A DNA stretch of 54,971 nucleotides from Anaerolineaceae bacterium UBA6105 (lineage in GTDB: Bacteria; Chloroflexota; Anaerolineae; Anaerolineales; Anaerolineaceae). Location of the stretch: the NCBI GenBank assembly GCA_002423495.1, contig DIWN01000009.1, forward strand, positions 1-54,971, given 5' to 3'. The notes under the pieces are model-generated. The model saw nothing but the letters and a program-made list of their open reading frames with translations. It was not told where the DNA came from and made no database searches. Below, in pieces: positions 1 through 7,522 of the stretch; within the stretch, counting starts at the first letter, position 1, and each line of letters starts with the position of its first letter. The position numbers and the translations under genes were made by a program.

Positions 1-1305
1 TGGGCGCTCTGGGAAAACATCCAGGCTGCCCTCAACAAGCGTTTCAAAGCGACCGGTCACGTCAACGCGGCTTTCCCACTGCTGATACCGCAATCCTTTA
101 TGACCAAGGAAAAAGAACACGTCGAAGGCTTCTCCCCCGAGCTGGCAGTCGTCACCCACGGCGGTGGACAGCTTTTGGAGGAACCGCTCGTGGTTCGCCC
201 CACCTCCGAGACCATTATTGGCACCATGTATGCCAAGTGGATCCAGAGTTATCGTGACCTGCCGCTGCTGATCAACCAGTGGGCGAACGTGGTTCGCTGG
301 GAAATGCGCACCAAGCTCTTTTTGCGCACGCTTGAATTCTATTGGCAAGAGGGGCACACCGCCCACGCCACTGAGCAGGAAGCTGCCGAACACACCCAGC
401 GTATGCTTGATGTATATGCCGATTTCGCCATCAAAGAAGCCGCGGTGCCAGTTCTGGCCGGGCAAAAGTCCGAATCCGAAAAGTTCGCTGGCGCAAAAGC
501 GACCTATTCGATCGAAGCTATGATGGGCGACACCAAAGCGCTCCAGGCAGGTACTTCGCATTTCCTCGGGCAGAACTTTGCCAAGGCGTTTGACATCAAA
601 TTCCTTGACGAAAATAACCAGCTTCAATACTGCTGGACCACATCCTGGGGTCTCTCAACACGTTTCATTGGTGCCATCATCATGACCCACGGCGACGACC
701 AGGGCTTGGTGCTGCCGCCCAACCTGGCACCTTACCAGGTGGTGATTGTGCCGATCTTCCGCAAGGAAGAGGAAAAAGCGCTGGTGATGGAAACCGTCGA
801 CAAAGTCGTGAGCGGTTTAGGCGACCTGCGCGTGTTTGTCGACCGGCGCGAAGGTGTCACACCTGGCTTCAAGTTCAACGATTGGGAGCTGAAGGGTGTG
901 CCGCTGCGCATTGAAATTGGTCCCAAGGATGTACAGAACGGAACGCTTGCGCTTGCCCGGCGGGACATCCCCGGCAGGGAAGGTAAGCGTTTCATCCCGA
1001 TGGCAGGCTTCGAAAAGGTCGTGCCGGCTGCCCTGGCTGAAATCCAGGCAAATATGCTCGCCAAGGCAACCCAATTCCGCGATGAACACATTTTCGAGGT
1101 CAGCGATTACGAAGAGTTCAAGGATGTGGTCGAAAATAAAGGCTGGGCGAAAGTCTGGTGGTTTGATGACGCTGAAAACGAGGCAAAAGTCAAAGAGGAA
1201 ACCAAAGCTTCGCTGCGCAATTATGCCAAGGCGGAGGGCGAAGGCGTATGCTTCTATAGCGGAAAGAAAACCAACACACAGGTTTACTTCGCAAAGGGTT
1301 ATTGA
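1..1305 (+). CDS. proS: Prolyl-tRNA synthetase (5' end outside window)
   Basis: The frame is open from base 1 to a TGA at 1303-1305 (434 codons seen) and begins upstream. It charges tRNA-Pro with proline in the cytoplasm. Class II synthetase features are visible: a PTSET-type motif followed by the motif 2 region RWEMRTKLFLRTLEFYWQEG, the HATE segment, and the motif 3 region near GLSTRFIGA. The protein ends in Lys-Gly-Tyr; a C-terminal Tyr is typical of the archaeal/eukaryotic-type ProRS, which lacks the editing insertion between motifs 2 and 3, and no such insertion is seen. An internal ATG at 100 is not the start because strong homology precedes it. A good intrinsic terminator follows. Identity is near certain; the class assignment is likely. 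Confidence 0.96.
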   Translation, partial: WALWENIQAALNKRFKATGHVNAAFPLLIPQSFMTKEKEHVEGFSPELAVVTHGGGQLLEEPLVVRPTSETIIGTMYAKWIQSYRDLPLLINQWANVVRWEMRTKLFLRTLEFYWQEGHTAHATEQEAAEHTQRMLDVYADFAIKEAAVPVLAGQKSESEKFAGAKATYSIEAMMGDTKALQAGTSHFLGQNFAKAFDIKFLDENNQLQYCWTTSWGLSTRFIGAIIMTHGDDQGLVLPPNLAPYQVVIVPIFRKEEEKALVMETVDKVVSGLGDLRVFVDRREGVTPGFKFNDWELKGVPLRIEIGPKDVQNGTLALARRDIPGREGKRFIPMAGFEKVVPAALAEIQANMLAKATQFRDEHIFEVSDYEEFKDVVENKGWAKVWWFDDAENEAKVKEETKASLRNYAKAEGEGVCFYSGKKTNTQVYFAKGY

Positions 1306-1336
1306 GATCGCTACATTTTTTGGTTGAAAATACACC

Positions 1337-1371
1337 TGTCGGGCTGGCGCATGCTTAGCCCGACATTTTTT
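1337..1371 (+). terminator. Intrinsic terminator of proS
   Basis: A perfect 9-bp stem (TGTCGGGCT with AGCCCGACA) and an 11-nt loop are followed directly by six T. It lies 32 bases after the proS stop. The last T of the tract abuts the first 61-bp repeat. Confidence 0.9.
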
Positions 1372-1432
1372 GTAGGGTGGATTGGCGTCAAAGAACCCCA
1401 GCCCACAAAGGATTCCTGATAGCCAACCCACC
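1372..1432 (+). repeat. 61-bp GTAG-footed palindromic repeat, copy A
   Basis: Begins GTAGGGTGGATTGGCGTCA and ends TAGCCAACCCACC. The ends form an 11-bp stem (GGTGGATTGGC with GCCAACCCACC, one G-A mismatch) with the GTAG tetranucleotide at its foot. Copies A and B start 76 bases apart, as do copies C and D. Confidence 0.85.
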
Positions 1433-1447
1433 ATGATCATCTTTTTT

Positions 1448-1508
1448 GTAGGGTGGATTGGCGTCATAAAACCCCAGCCCACACATGATTTTGTATAGCC
1501 AACCCACC
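1448..1508 (+). repeat. 61-bp GTAG-footed palindromic repeat, copy B
   Basis: Same length, orientation and ends as copy A; the interior differs at scattered positions. The run of T before GTAG is also shared with A and D. Confidence 0.85.
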
Positions 1509-1529
1509 ATTATTGCCTACGCCTTTGAT

Positions 1530-1600
1530 GTCAGGCTGAACCCCGCAAAAATACACGGGGGAGGATGCGCATACTCTGCGAGCACGATGACCTGACCTAC
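1530..1600. repeat. Degenerate GTAG-footed inverted repeat
   Basis: GTCAGG at 1530-1535 is complementary to CCTGAC at 1591-1596, which is followed by CTAC (GTAG on the minus strand). It resembles the perfect hairpin at 1786-1814 but has a long interior. The flank CTACGAAAATCGTT after it recurs after the 1786 hairpin. Confidence 0.5.
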
Positions 1601-1627
1601 GAAAATCGTTGGTTGAAGTCCAACGGA

Positions 1628-1688
1628 GTAGGGTGGATTGGCGTCATAAAACCCCAGCCCACTCAGGATTCCGTATAGCCAACCCGCC
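1628..1688 (+). repeat. 61-bp GTAG-footed palindromic repeat, copy C
   Basis: Same element; the right end reads AACCCGCC instead of AACCCACC. C and D repeat the 76-bp spacing of A and B, which suggests the pair was duplicated as a unit. Confidence 0.85.
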
Positions 1689-1703
1689 GTTATCATCTTT
1701 TTT

Positions 1704-1764
1704 GTAGGGTGGATTGGCGTCGAAGAGCCCCAGTCCACACAGGATTCCGTATAGCCAACCCACC
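1704..1764 (+). repeat. 61-bp GTAG-footed palindromic repeat, copy D
   Basis: Same element, with GGCGTCGAAG in place of GGCGTCATAA near the left arm. Preceded by the same T run as A and B. Confidence 0.85.
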
Positions 1765-1785
1765 ATTATTACCAACACTTGTGAT

Positions 1786-1814
1786 GTCAGGTTGAAATAC
1801 GCAACCTGACCTAC
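1786..1814 (-). repeat. GTAG-footed REP hairpin
   Basis: Read on the minus strand: GTAG, then a perfect 9-bp stem (GTCAGGTTG with CAACCTGAC) and a 7-nt loop. This is exactly the layout of the hairpins at 36731-36759 and 49406-49434, with different arm bases. Confidence 0.75.
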
Positions 1815-1890
1815 GAAAATCGTTCAATGAAGTAAAAAAAGATTTAGACAAGATCAGACAGCGCTTATCATATCACCCGATGATTCAGGC

Positions 1891-1896
1891 TATAAT
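1891..1896 (+). promoter_or_regulatory. -10 box six bases before ATG
   Basis: TATAAT followed by TTCGTC and the ATG at 1903. With the usual -10 to start distance the transcript would begin at or next to the ATG, so the mRNA is probably leaderless; no Shine-Dalgarno is visible. No convincing -35 was found. Confidence 0.5.
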
Positions 1897-1902
1897 TTCG
1901 TC

Positions 1903-2727
1903 ATGGCTGCAATTGACCTGACCCGTCTCAACAAACAGATCGAAGCATTGAAGCAGGTCTTTTCGCAACCCGCTGAATTTCGCCATCAATTTCACGAAAT
2001 CCTCCAGTTTTACCACCGTTACGCTCACCGCCAGCACAAAGATGCCGTGCCGGTCAGTTTCATGCGTGTTTACGATCTGCCCGATCAAATCCTGCCTCAG
2101 ATTGCCAATGGGCTTAGCCTGAAGGCAAGGCAGGATGCCAACGAAACCCTGGCTGTTGTGGATGAGCTCTGGCAGGATGAGCATTTTGAAGCGCGCGACC
2201 TTGCGGCTCACTTATTGGGTCAGGTTCCCCTCACAGCAAAAATTGAGGTTTTCGAGCGTATCAGGCAGTGGTCCTCAGTGCCTTTGGACAGGGCAGTCGT
2301 TAAAGCACTTTTCGTCAAGGGCAGTCAGCGTTTGCGCTCCGAAGACCCCAGCGGCTGGACTAAGTTTGTTGGGGATATGCTCAACAGCCCTGTGGAGCGA
2401 CTGCAAAACCACGGGCTTTACGCGCTTTCGCTGCTGATTGAGCAAGCGCATTCAGATCTTTTTCCGCAATTTTTCCGCTGGATCCGGCCTTTCTTGCAAA
2501 GCGATCAGAGTTTGATCGAGCTAAACCTGGGCCGGGTGATTGCCGCCCTGGCTCACCGTTCCCCCTCCGAGACTGCCTATGTGCTCAAGGAAGTGCTTTC
2601 AGACACGGACGGCACTGGCATTGAAAGACGCGTCAGATCTTACTTGCCCTATTTTGACGAACAACTGAGCGAAGGTCTGCAAGCTTCGGTCCGGATGCAT
2701 CAAAAACGTACAAAATTGGGATTATAA
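1903..2727 (+). CDS. HEAT-like alpha-solenoid protein, possibly AlkD-related
   Basis: 274 residues with no signal peptide and no membrane segment. The sequence is built of paired amphipathic helices (for example ARDLAAHLLGQVPL, DRAVVKALFVKG, NHGLYALSLLIEQA), the look of HEAT-type solenoids. The spacing of helices and the ARDLAAHLLG segment resemble the DNA alkylation repair (AlkD) superfamily, whose members remove alkylated bases, but I cannot identify its catalytic residues. It stands alone on the plus strand after the repeat cluster; the lipoprotein gene follows 27 bases later, so the two may be co-transcribed. The ATG at 1903 is preceded by TATAAT rather than by a ribosome binding site. 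The fold is fairly sure, the function is not. Confidence 0.65.
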   Translation: MAAIDLTRLNKQIEALKQVFSQPAEFRHQFHEILQFYHRYAHRQHKDAVPVSFMRVYDLPDQILPQIANGLSLKARQDANETLAVVDELWQDEHFEARDLAAHLLGQVPLTAKIEVFERIRQWSSVPLDRAVVKALFVKGSQRLRSEDPSGWTKFVGDMLNSPVERLQNHGLYALSLLIEQAHSDLFPQFFRWIRPFLQSDQSLIELNLGRVIAALAHRSPSETAYVLKEVLSDTDGTGIERRVRSYLPYFDEQLSEGLQASVRMHQKRTKLGL

Positions 2728-2754
2728 ACCTCCATCAACAGTGTTACTGCCACC

Positions 2755-3552
2755 ATGACTATTACAAAAATCTCCTCAATCACAAAATTCCTTCCGGTCT
2801 CAATCCTGTTAATTGCCCTTCTTACATTTACTGGATGTGGAATCGTTGAATACACAACTCCGCATGCACCGACTCACCTAAGCACTGACCTGCCAAGCCC
2901 TTCTCCCGCCCTCACGCCCACACCAGCCAACACACCCACCCCTGTTGCTCAACCCACCCCCCAACCCAGCCCGACCATTGCAGAAATCGTTTTGCCCCCT
3001 TCAGCTCTCATCACCGACATCAGCGGTCACGAGCAGATTTATGAGTTGGGCTGCGAGGCAAGCGCGGCTGTGGATTGGGCGGGTTATTATGACGTTTTGA
3101 TCTACGAGTCGACTTTTCAGTTTGCCCTGCCCCTTTCCGACAATCCTGAGTTGGGCTTCGTGGGCAATGTGACCACCGATGGCTGGGGGCAAATCCCACC
3201 CCATGCTTATGGAGTGCATGCCCCGCCAGTTGCGGAGTTATTGAGGGAATATGGTCTGCCGGCTCAAGCAGTAAAAGGAATGACACTTGAAGAGGTCAAG
3301 GCGGAGCTGGCGGAAGGCGACCCCATCATTGCCTGGGTAATCGGGAATATGGTCTATAGCAGCCCGGTCAAGATTTACGATAAAGAAGGCAATGCCGTGA
3401 TTGTTGCCCCACACGAACACGTGGTAATTCTCACCGGCTACGATGAAACAAGTATCACCTACATGAATAATGGGCTGCTTTTCTCCGTGCCTACTGAAGT
3501 GTTTCTGAATTCCTGGGGCGTGCTTGGAAATATGGCGGTCATTTACGATTGA
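2755..3552 (+). CDS. Lipoprotein with C39-like papain-fold domain
   Basis: 265 residues. A lipoprotein signal peptide ends with the lipobox TFTGC (Cys28), so the protein should be anchored outside the membrane. A Pro/Thr/Ser-rich linker (about residues 40-75) precedes a C39-like domain: Cys100 in YELGCEASAA as possible nucleophile, and His222 in PHEHVVILTGYD as base. This domain (C39_2/DUF3335-like) occurs in many secreted proteins of Gram-positive bacteria and Chloroflexi; here it is not fused to an ABC transporter. Its substrate is unknown. A bidirectional terminator follows and separates it from the converging gene at 3611-4375. Confidence 0.8.
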   Translation: MTITKISSITKFLPVSILLIALLTFTGCGIVEYTTPHAPTHLSTDLPSPSPALTPTPANTPTPVAQPTPQPSPTIAEIVLPPSALITDISGHEQIYELGCEASAAVDWAGYYDVLIYESTFQFALPLSDNPELGFVGNVTTDGWGQIPPHAYGVHAPPVAELLREYGLPAQAVKGMTLEEVKAELAEGDPIIAWVIGNMVYSSPVKIYDKEGNAVIVAPHEHVVILTGYDETSITYMNNGLLFSVPTEVFLNSWGVLGNMAVIYD

Positions 3553-3566
3553 CCTGAGAGAAAGAA

Positions 3567-3594
3567 AAATCCGCGAGATTTCGCGGATTTTTTT
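3567..3594. terminator. Bidirectional intrinsic terminator
   Basis: Perfect 10-bp stem (AAATCCGCGA with TCGCGGATTT), 4-nt loop, T run on the plus side and an A run on the other side, so it can end both converging genes. Confidence 0.88.
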
Positions 3595-3610
3595 ATCTTT
3601 AATACAAACT

Positions 3611-4375
3611 TTACATATTGGCTGAACGGAACCAGCGATAGTTCAAAACACGCAACTCCTCAGCGGTAGGCATCGGATAATAACGCATTTCCTTTTTGTT
3701 GCCAACATAAAACCCGTTTTTGATAGAGCGATACTGCACATTGGGGTTGTGCGACCGGTCAACCATTTTTGTCGTTGCAAATTTCGTTTTGACATCCGTC
3801 AGACACTGGCGCAGATGGTCTTGATTGCCATATTGCATGTTGATCATAATGCCCATTTCAGGGTCATCAGCCAGCTCTCCCAGCTGTAATTCAGCAAAAA
3901 CAAGCGCGGGTACAGTAACCAAAGAAACTGGATTGCGCACCAATTGATCAAGGAACTGGATTGGTCCCAGGCGGCTTACCACCAGGGGTGCCACAGGAGC
4001 GATTTCCTGGTAGAGATGCAACTCACCGGTGCCATCAGGGATATCTTCCGAAGAAGGAAGATCCAAGGTGTGACCATCCTGGGTGGTAAGAAAGAGATGT
4101 TGAAGAGCGGTCAATTTGATGTGTTCCAATACCCGGTAAACCGAAACGTAGACTGAGGCCTTTAGGCTGCCGTCATCGTGGGGGACACAGCGTTCAAAAG
4201 CTTCATCGATTTTGAAATATGGATGGCGATAAGTTGGGTCAACCTCAAAAAAAAGCGCTTGACCGCGGGATTTTTTTGCCGAACCGAGCGCGTAGTAAGA
4301 ACCGAAATCTTCTGGTGAAAGCATCGAAGCAATCAGCGCTTCAGGAAACAAGGATAAATATAAGTGAATAGTCAT
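3611..4375 (-). CDS. Conserved-looking protein of unknown function
   Basis: 254 residues, soluble, no signal peptide. I do not recognise a family. The sequence is a mix of beta-rich and helical stretches with motifs such as FFEVDPTYRHPYFKID, VYRVLEHIKLTALQHLFLTTQDG and NPNVQYRSIKNGFYVGNKKEMRYYPMPT. The start ATG at 4373-4375 has GGGAGAG about five bases upstream, a good ribosome binding site. It converges on the lipoprotein gene and shares its terminator. The 186 bases upstream (4376-4561) hold its likely promoter region and the terminator of the next gene. Confidence 0.7.
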   Translation of the reverse strand: MTIHLYLSLFPEALIASMLSPEDFGSYYALGSAKKSRGQALFFEVDPTYRHPYFKIDEAFERCVPHDDGSLKASVYVSVYRVLEHIKLTALQHLFLTTQDGHTLDLPSSEDIPDGTGELHLYQEIAPVAPLVVSRLGPIQFLDQLVRNPVSLVTVPALVFAELQLGELADDPEMGIMINMQYGNQDHLRQCLTDVKTKFATTKMVDRSHNPNVQYRSIKNGFYVGNKKEMRYYPMPTAEELRVLNYRWFRSANM

Positions 4376-4521
4376 AAAACTCTCCCATTCCGATTCTTAT
4401 TGTGTCAATTGTGGTGGAATAATGAACGCGATCTATTTGAATATGTGTCCATTTATTTCCATGATAATTCTACCCCATTATTGGCAGTTTTCGGCACTAT
4501 TTTGTTGGCTTCGGCTGGAAT

Positions 4522-4555
4522 AAAAAAAGCACCTGCTCAAATAGAGCAAGTGCTT
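4522..4555 (-). terminator. Intrinsic terminator of the small lipoprotein gene
   Basis: On the minus strand an 11-bp stem (AAGCACtTGCTC side with GAGCAgGTGCTT side, one mismatch) ends in a run of seven T. It lies just after the stop of the gene at 4562-4996. Confidence 0.85.
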
Positions 4556-4561
4556 ATCTGT

Positions 4562-4996
4562 TTATTGGTTCTTGAGCCAATCCACAGCCTTTTCAAGGCC
4601 AGCGTCAGTCAAAGTCAGGCGCCCTTCTGCGGCAGTAAGCAGGGTTTCGCGCAGTTGATCATCTTCCAGACCAAAGAGGTCTTCAATCGCAACCGTTCCA
4701 CCCAGGATTTGCTCAATGTAGGCACGCATCTCCGCGTCGTAGGTAGGGCTTGAGTCGTCTACCGGATACGCGATCGCGACATCCATCAAAACCGGCTCAG
4801 ATGGCTGATCAACAGGATAGGTATCCTGGGGCACTTCTACTTCGGCTGCTTCTTGCGGCTCTTCTGTTTCTTGGACCTCACCGCCAACGACCGGCAGGTT
4901 GACCGTTGTTTCGGTAGGTTCTTCTTTCGAACCGCAGGCTGCCAGCATGAGGCTCAGCACAAGCAAACTGGTCAACAAAATTGTTTTTGCTTTCAT
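4562..4996 (-). CDS. Small secreted lipoprotein, unknown role
   Basis: 144 residues. The start at 4996 was chosen because AAAGGA lies just upstream and the next 20 residues form a classic lipoprotein signal (MKAKTILLTSLLVLSLMLAACG, lipobox LAAC). After the Cys comes a Glu/Pro/Val-rich acidic linker (about residues 24-70), then a small helical domain (AEMRAYIEQILG, EDLFGLEDDQLRETLLTAAEGRLTLTDAGLEKAVDWLKNQ). A longer frame to 5095 exists but the extra residues lack any signal-peptide logic and would reach the preceding thyX-like gene. It lies 95 bases downstream of the thyX-like gene on the same strand and could be its distal operon member. Function unknown. Confidence 0.75.
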   Translation of the reverse strand: MKAKTILLTSLLVLSLMLAACGSKEEPTETTVNLPVVGGEVQETEEPQEAAEVEVPQDTYPVDQPSEPVLMDVAIAYPVDDSSPTYDAEMRAYIEQILGGTVAIEDLFGLEDDQLRETLLTAAEGRLTLTDAGLEKAVDWLKNQ

Positions 4997-5091
4997 TTGT
5001 TTCCTTTCCGTCCACTTTTCTGGGAGGACGCTGGAGTGATTATACCAAGCATAACCAATCTTGATATTTTTCCGTGCTTGCAGAGCCTGCT

Positions 5092-6528
5092 TCAAACTTC
5101 AGGAATAATTGCGGTTTTGCTGAAGTATTCACCTGTCAGGTCCTGGACGCTGGTGTCACCCTTTACCTGGATTTTCCGGCTCAAAAGCGGGAAATAAGGG
5201 CACAACTGCTCCAGCATGCCCCTGCCGACCCGCTGGATGGAAAAATGAGCGTTCTTAGCGCAGCGGAGCTTGATGAAGTGAAAGAGTTCCCGTAAATTTG
5301 CACGGCAGAGGACGCGGCGGTTGTAGGCGTTTGGGACCACATAAGCCGCCACCTGCGGATTCCAGGCAGCCAATTTCTCATAGAGAACCGCAGCCGCCTG
5401 CATCGCTTCGCGGTAGCGCGCTTCAAAACCTGCTTCGGTGATAGCTTTCGGCAGGGCGTACCCCAGCCTGGTTCTCAGGTCTTGAACCGTCTGGGTCATC
5501 ATGCGATGCCGCTTGAATTCAAAATATGCGCCCTGATCCATGATCAGGCTGAAGGTCGTGTCAGCGTATTCCAACTCCCGGATCGGGATGTCGAAATCTC
5601 CCATTTCCGCAAACATAACGTCCACCAGGGCTTGTTTTTCTTTCAGGGACATGTTCAGAACCTGGTCAAGGCAGACCTGGTAAGAGTCATCGCCAAAGCG
5701 GTAGAGGACCGCCGCAAGAACCTTATCCTCAGCGCTTTCGTCAACGTCCTTCAGGTCACACCATGGTGCGCCAGAGATTGTATCGATTTGATCCGCAAAT
5801 TCGCGGGCTTTCTCACGTAGCTTCGGCAGAAACGCGATTGGATCAGCATACTTCACCAGTGTAGGCAGCTCCTGGGTGGCAACAGTTTTCATTTCAGCAC
5901 CAATCAGGCGAACCTCTTCCAGTTCGGAGGAGAGCATCTTTTTGATGGCATATTCGAGCGCGCGGGCGTTGATGGTCAGGCCCACGTTTGCCATGGCTGC
6001 AGCGGGCAGAAGGAAACGCGCCACATCCACAGATTTGACGCGCGCACGGTTGGACCAGGCTCTGTCTGATTCATTTTCACGGCGCGGTGTGTTGGCTTCG
6101 CCCCAGGGACGCAAAGCCTGCAAAGCTTCAGAGTAGATGCCAAAAAGCTGGCTCATCAAAGCCTGGTATTCGCCCTCGTAAGGGCTGCCCAAAATTTCTG
6201 GAGGCGTGACATAAGCCTTGGGGTCCCACTCTTGATAGCGGGTTGATTTTTCAGTGTAGGATGCCAGGCGATTGGCTTCGATTGTCTCAATTGCCAGGCG
6301 CGACACATTCTCGAGTGCCAAATGCAGCACAGCGTGCTCAGCCACGCTTGAATGACCGTAGCCAACGATCCATTTCTCACTGAACTGAGCGCTTTTTTCG
6401 TCGTTGAGTTCCGCGGCAATTACATCGAAAGGTTCTGGGGATCGGGAGGTTTTGGCAAAGGTAACAGCAATCGTTTCAGCACTAAACTGGCTGGGACTAA
6501 GACGGTACACACGGCGGTTAAGGTCCAT
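5092..6528 (-). CDS. Tandem ThyX-like protein (flavin-dependent thymidylate synthase family)
   Basis: 478 residues, about twice a normal ThyX (about 220-250). Start at 6528 is set by AGGAGGA nine bases upstream; a longer frame begins at 6567. ThyX makes dTMP from dUMP with FAD and methylene-tetrahydrofolate. Two ThyX-like halves are visible. First half: GHSSVAEH (residues 58-65), ASYTEKSTRY (89-98), ARFLLPAAAMANVGLTINARALEYAIKKM (about 170-198). Second half: RHR (340-342) in FKRHRMMTQTVQDLRTR and PNAYNRRVLCRANLRELFHFIKLR near the end. The ThyX signature RHRxxSxNxxSxRY is split: RHR is kept only in the second half, the SxxExSxRY part only in the first. It overlaps ribF, which makes FAD, by 11 bases. 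Family is fairly sure; activity is not. Confidence 0.85.
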   Translation of the reverse strand: MDLNRRVYRLSPSQFSAETIAVTFAKTSRSPEPFDVIAAELNDEKSAQFSEKWIVGYGHSSVAEHAVLHLALENVSRLAIETIEANRLASYTEKSTRYQEWDPKAYVTPPEILGSPYEGEYQALMSQLFGIYSEALQALRPWGEANTPRRENESDRAWSNRARVKSVDVARFLLPAAAMANVGLTINARALEYAIKKMLSSELEEVRLIGAEMKTVATQELPTLVKYADPIAFLPKLREKAREFADQIDTISGAPWCDLKDVDESAEDKVLAAVLYRFGDDSYQVCLDQVLNMSLKEKQALVDVMFAEMGDFDIPIRELEYADTTFSLIMDQGAYFEFKRHRMMTQTVQDLRTRLGYALPKAITEAGFEARYREAMQAAAVLYEKLAAWNPQVAAYVVPNAYNRRVLCRANLRELFHFIKLRCAKNAHFSIQRVGRGMLEQLCPYFPLLSRKIQVKGDTSVQDLTGEYFSKTAIIPEV

Positions 6529-7447
6529 TCTGAAAAATCCTCCTGGTTTGGGCTTCGTCATCTGCAATTTGCGCGATCAAATCTTCCACCTGTTCAAAGC
6601 GCCGTTCCGGGCGCAGGAAACTGAGCAATTCGATCCGCATGGTTTCATAATAAATTTTATCGTCAAAATCCAAAATGAGGGTTTCCATATTCGGCATCGC
6701 GCCTGACTCAAAAGTCGGTCTGACGCCAATGTTTGTTACTCCCATCAGAACCCGGTCCTCGAGAAAAACGCGTGCGGCATAGACGCCAAAACGCGGCAGC
6801 AGTTGCAGCTCATCAGGGAAGAAGTTTGCGGTAGGAAAGCCCAATTTTCTGCCAACCTGCTTGCCAGGCTTTATTTCACCTTGAAGGCTGAATGGGCGCC
6901 CTAAAAGCCTGGCGGCCTCTGCAACCTGCCCTTCCATCAGGCAGGCACGAATGCGATTGGAAGAAACAACCTCACCGTTGAGTTCGAAAGGTGGAAAGCT
7001 TTCACATGAAATACCTCTGGACTGGCAGAAATTCTGAATGAAGCCAAAGTCCGCCTGGCGCTGCTTGCCAAGGCGAAAATTGGTTCCCACCAATAAACCG
7101 GCTGGCTTCAAACTGGTAATCATTTGCTCCAGGAAACCTTCAGCACTCATGTCCGCCAGGTTTTGGTCAAAAGGCAGGGTCAGAACCAGGTCCGCTCCAG
7201 CTTTCTGCAGCTGGTGTTGTTTCTCTTCCTGGGTGGTGAGCAGGAAAGGCTCGCTGACTTGCCCAAGCAACACCCGTGGATGCGGCCAAAAGGTGAGCAC
7301 CACGGCTTGACCTTGCTGCTCCACTGCCCTGGCCTTCACACCCTGAATCAGCGCCCGGTGACCCAGATGCACGCCATCGAAATTGCCGATGGTCAACCAG
7401 GCGTTCCTTGGGGGGTGATCAGGCCAGCCAGTGATAAATTCCGTCAT
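6518..7447 (-). CDS. ribF: Bifunctional riboflavin kinase/FAD synthetase
   Basis: 309 residues, the usual length. It phosphorylates riboflavin to FMN and adenylates FMN to FAD in the cytoplasm. The N-terminal nucleotidyltransferase half carries TIGNFDGVHLGHRALI and later SSNRIRACLMEGQVAEAARLLGRPFSLQG; the C-terminal kinase half carries GRKLGFPTANF and GVTNIGVRPTFESG, then METLILDFDDKIYYETMRIELLSFLRPERRFEQVEDLIAQI. It follows truB by 73 bases and its end overlaps the start of the thyX-like gene, so the two are probably translationally coupled. Confidence 0.96.
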   Translation of the reverse strand: MTEFITGWPDHPPRNAWLTIGNFDGVHLGHRALIQGVKARAVEQQGQAVVLTFWPHPRVLLGQVSEPFLLTTQEEKQHQLQKAGADLVLTLPFDQNLADMSAEGFLEQMITSLKPAGLLVGTNFRLGKQRQADFGFIQNFCQSRGISCESFPPFELNGEVVSSNRIRACLMEGQVAEAARLLGRPFSLQGEIKPGKQVGRKLGFPTANFFPDELQLLPRFGVYAARVFLEDRVLMGVTNIGVRPTFESGAMPNMETLILDFDDKIYYETMRIELLSFLRPERRFEQVEDLIAQIADDEAQTRRIFQNGP

Positions 7448-7469
7448 GATTTCCGTTGAGAGGCAAACA

Positions 7470-7504
7470 AATAGCCCTTCCTGGTCTTACCAATCGGGGC
7501 TATT
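7470..7504 (-). terminator. Hairpin between truB and ribF, weak terminator
   Basis: Stem of 8 bp (AATAGCCC with GGGCTATT) around a 19-nt loop; on the minus strand it is followed by TGTTTG. The T run is short, so it may only reduce read-through into ribF. Confidence 0.4.
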
Positions 7505-7522
7505 ACTTTTTCCATTAATTTC

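Noticed and set aside
1372..1764. Regularly repeated sequence that could be read as a CRISPR array
   Set aside because: Units are 61 bp palindromes with long inverted ends and irregular spacing (76, 180, 76), no unique spacers of constant length and no cas genes.
4997..5095. N-terminal extension of the small lipoprotein
   Set aside because: It would bury the clear lipoprotein signal peptide; a good ribosome binding site supports the start at 4996.
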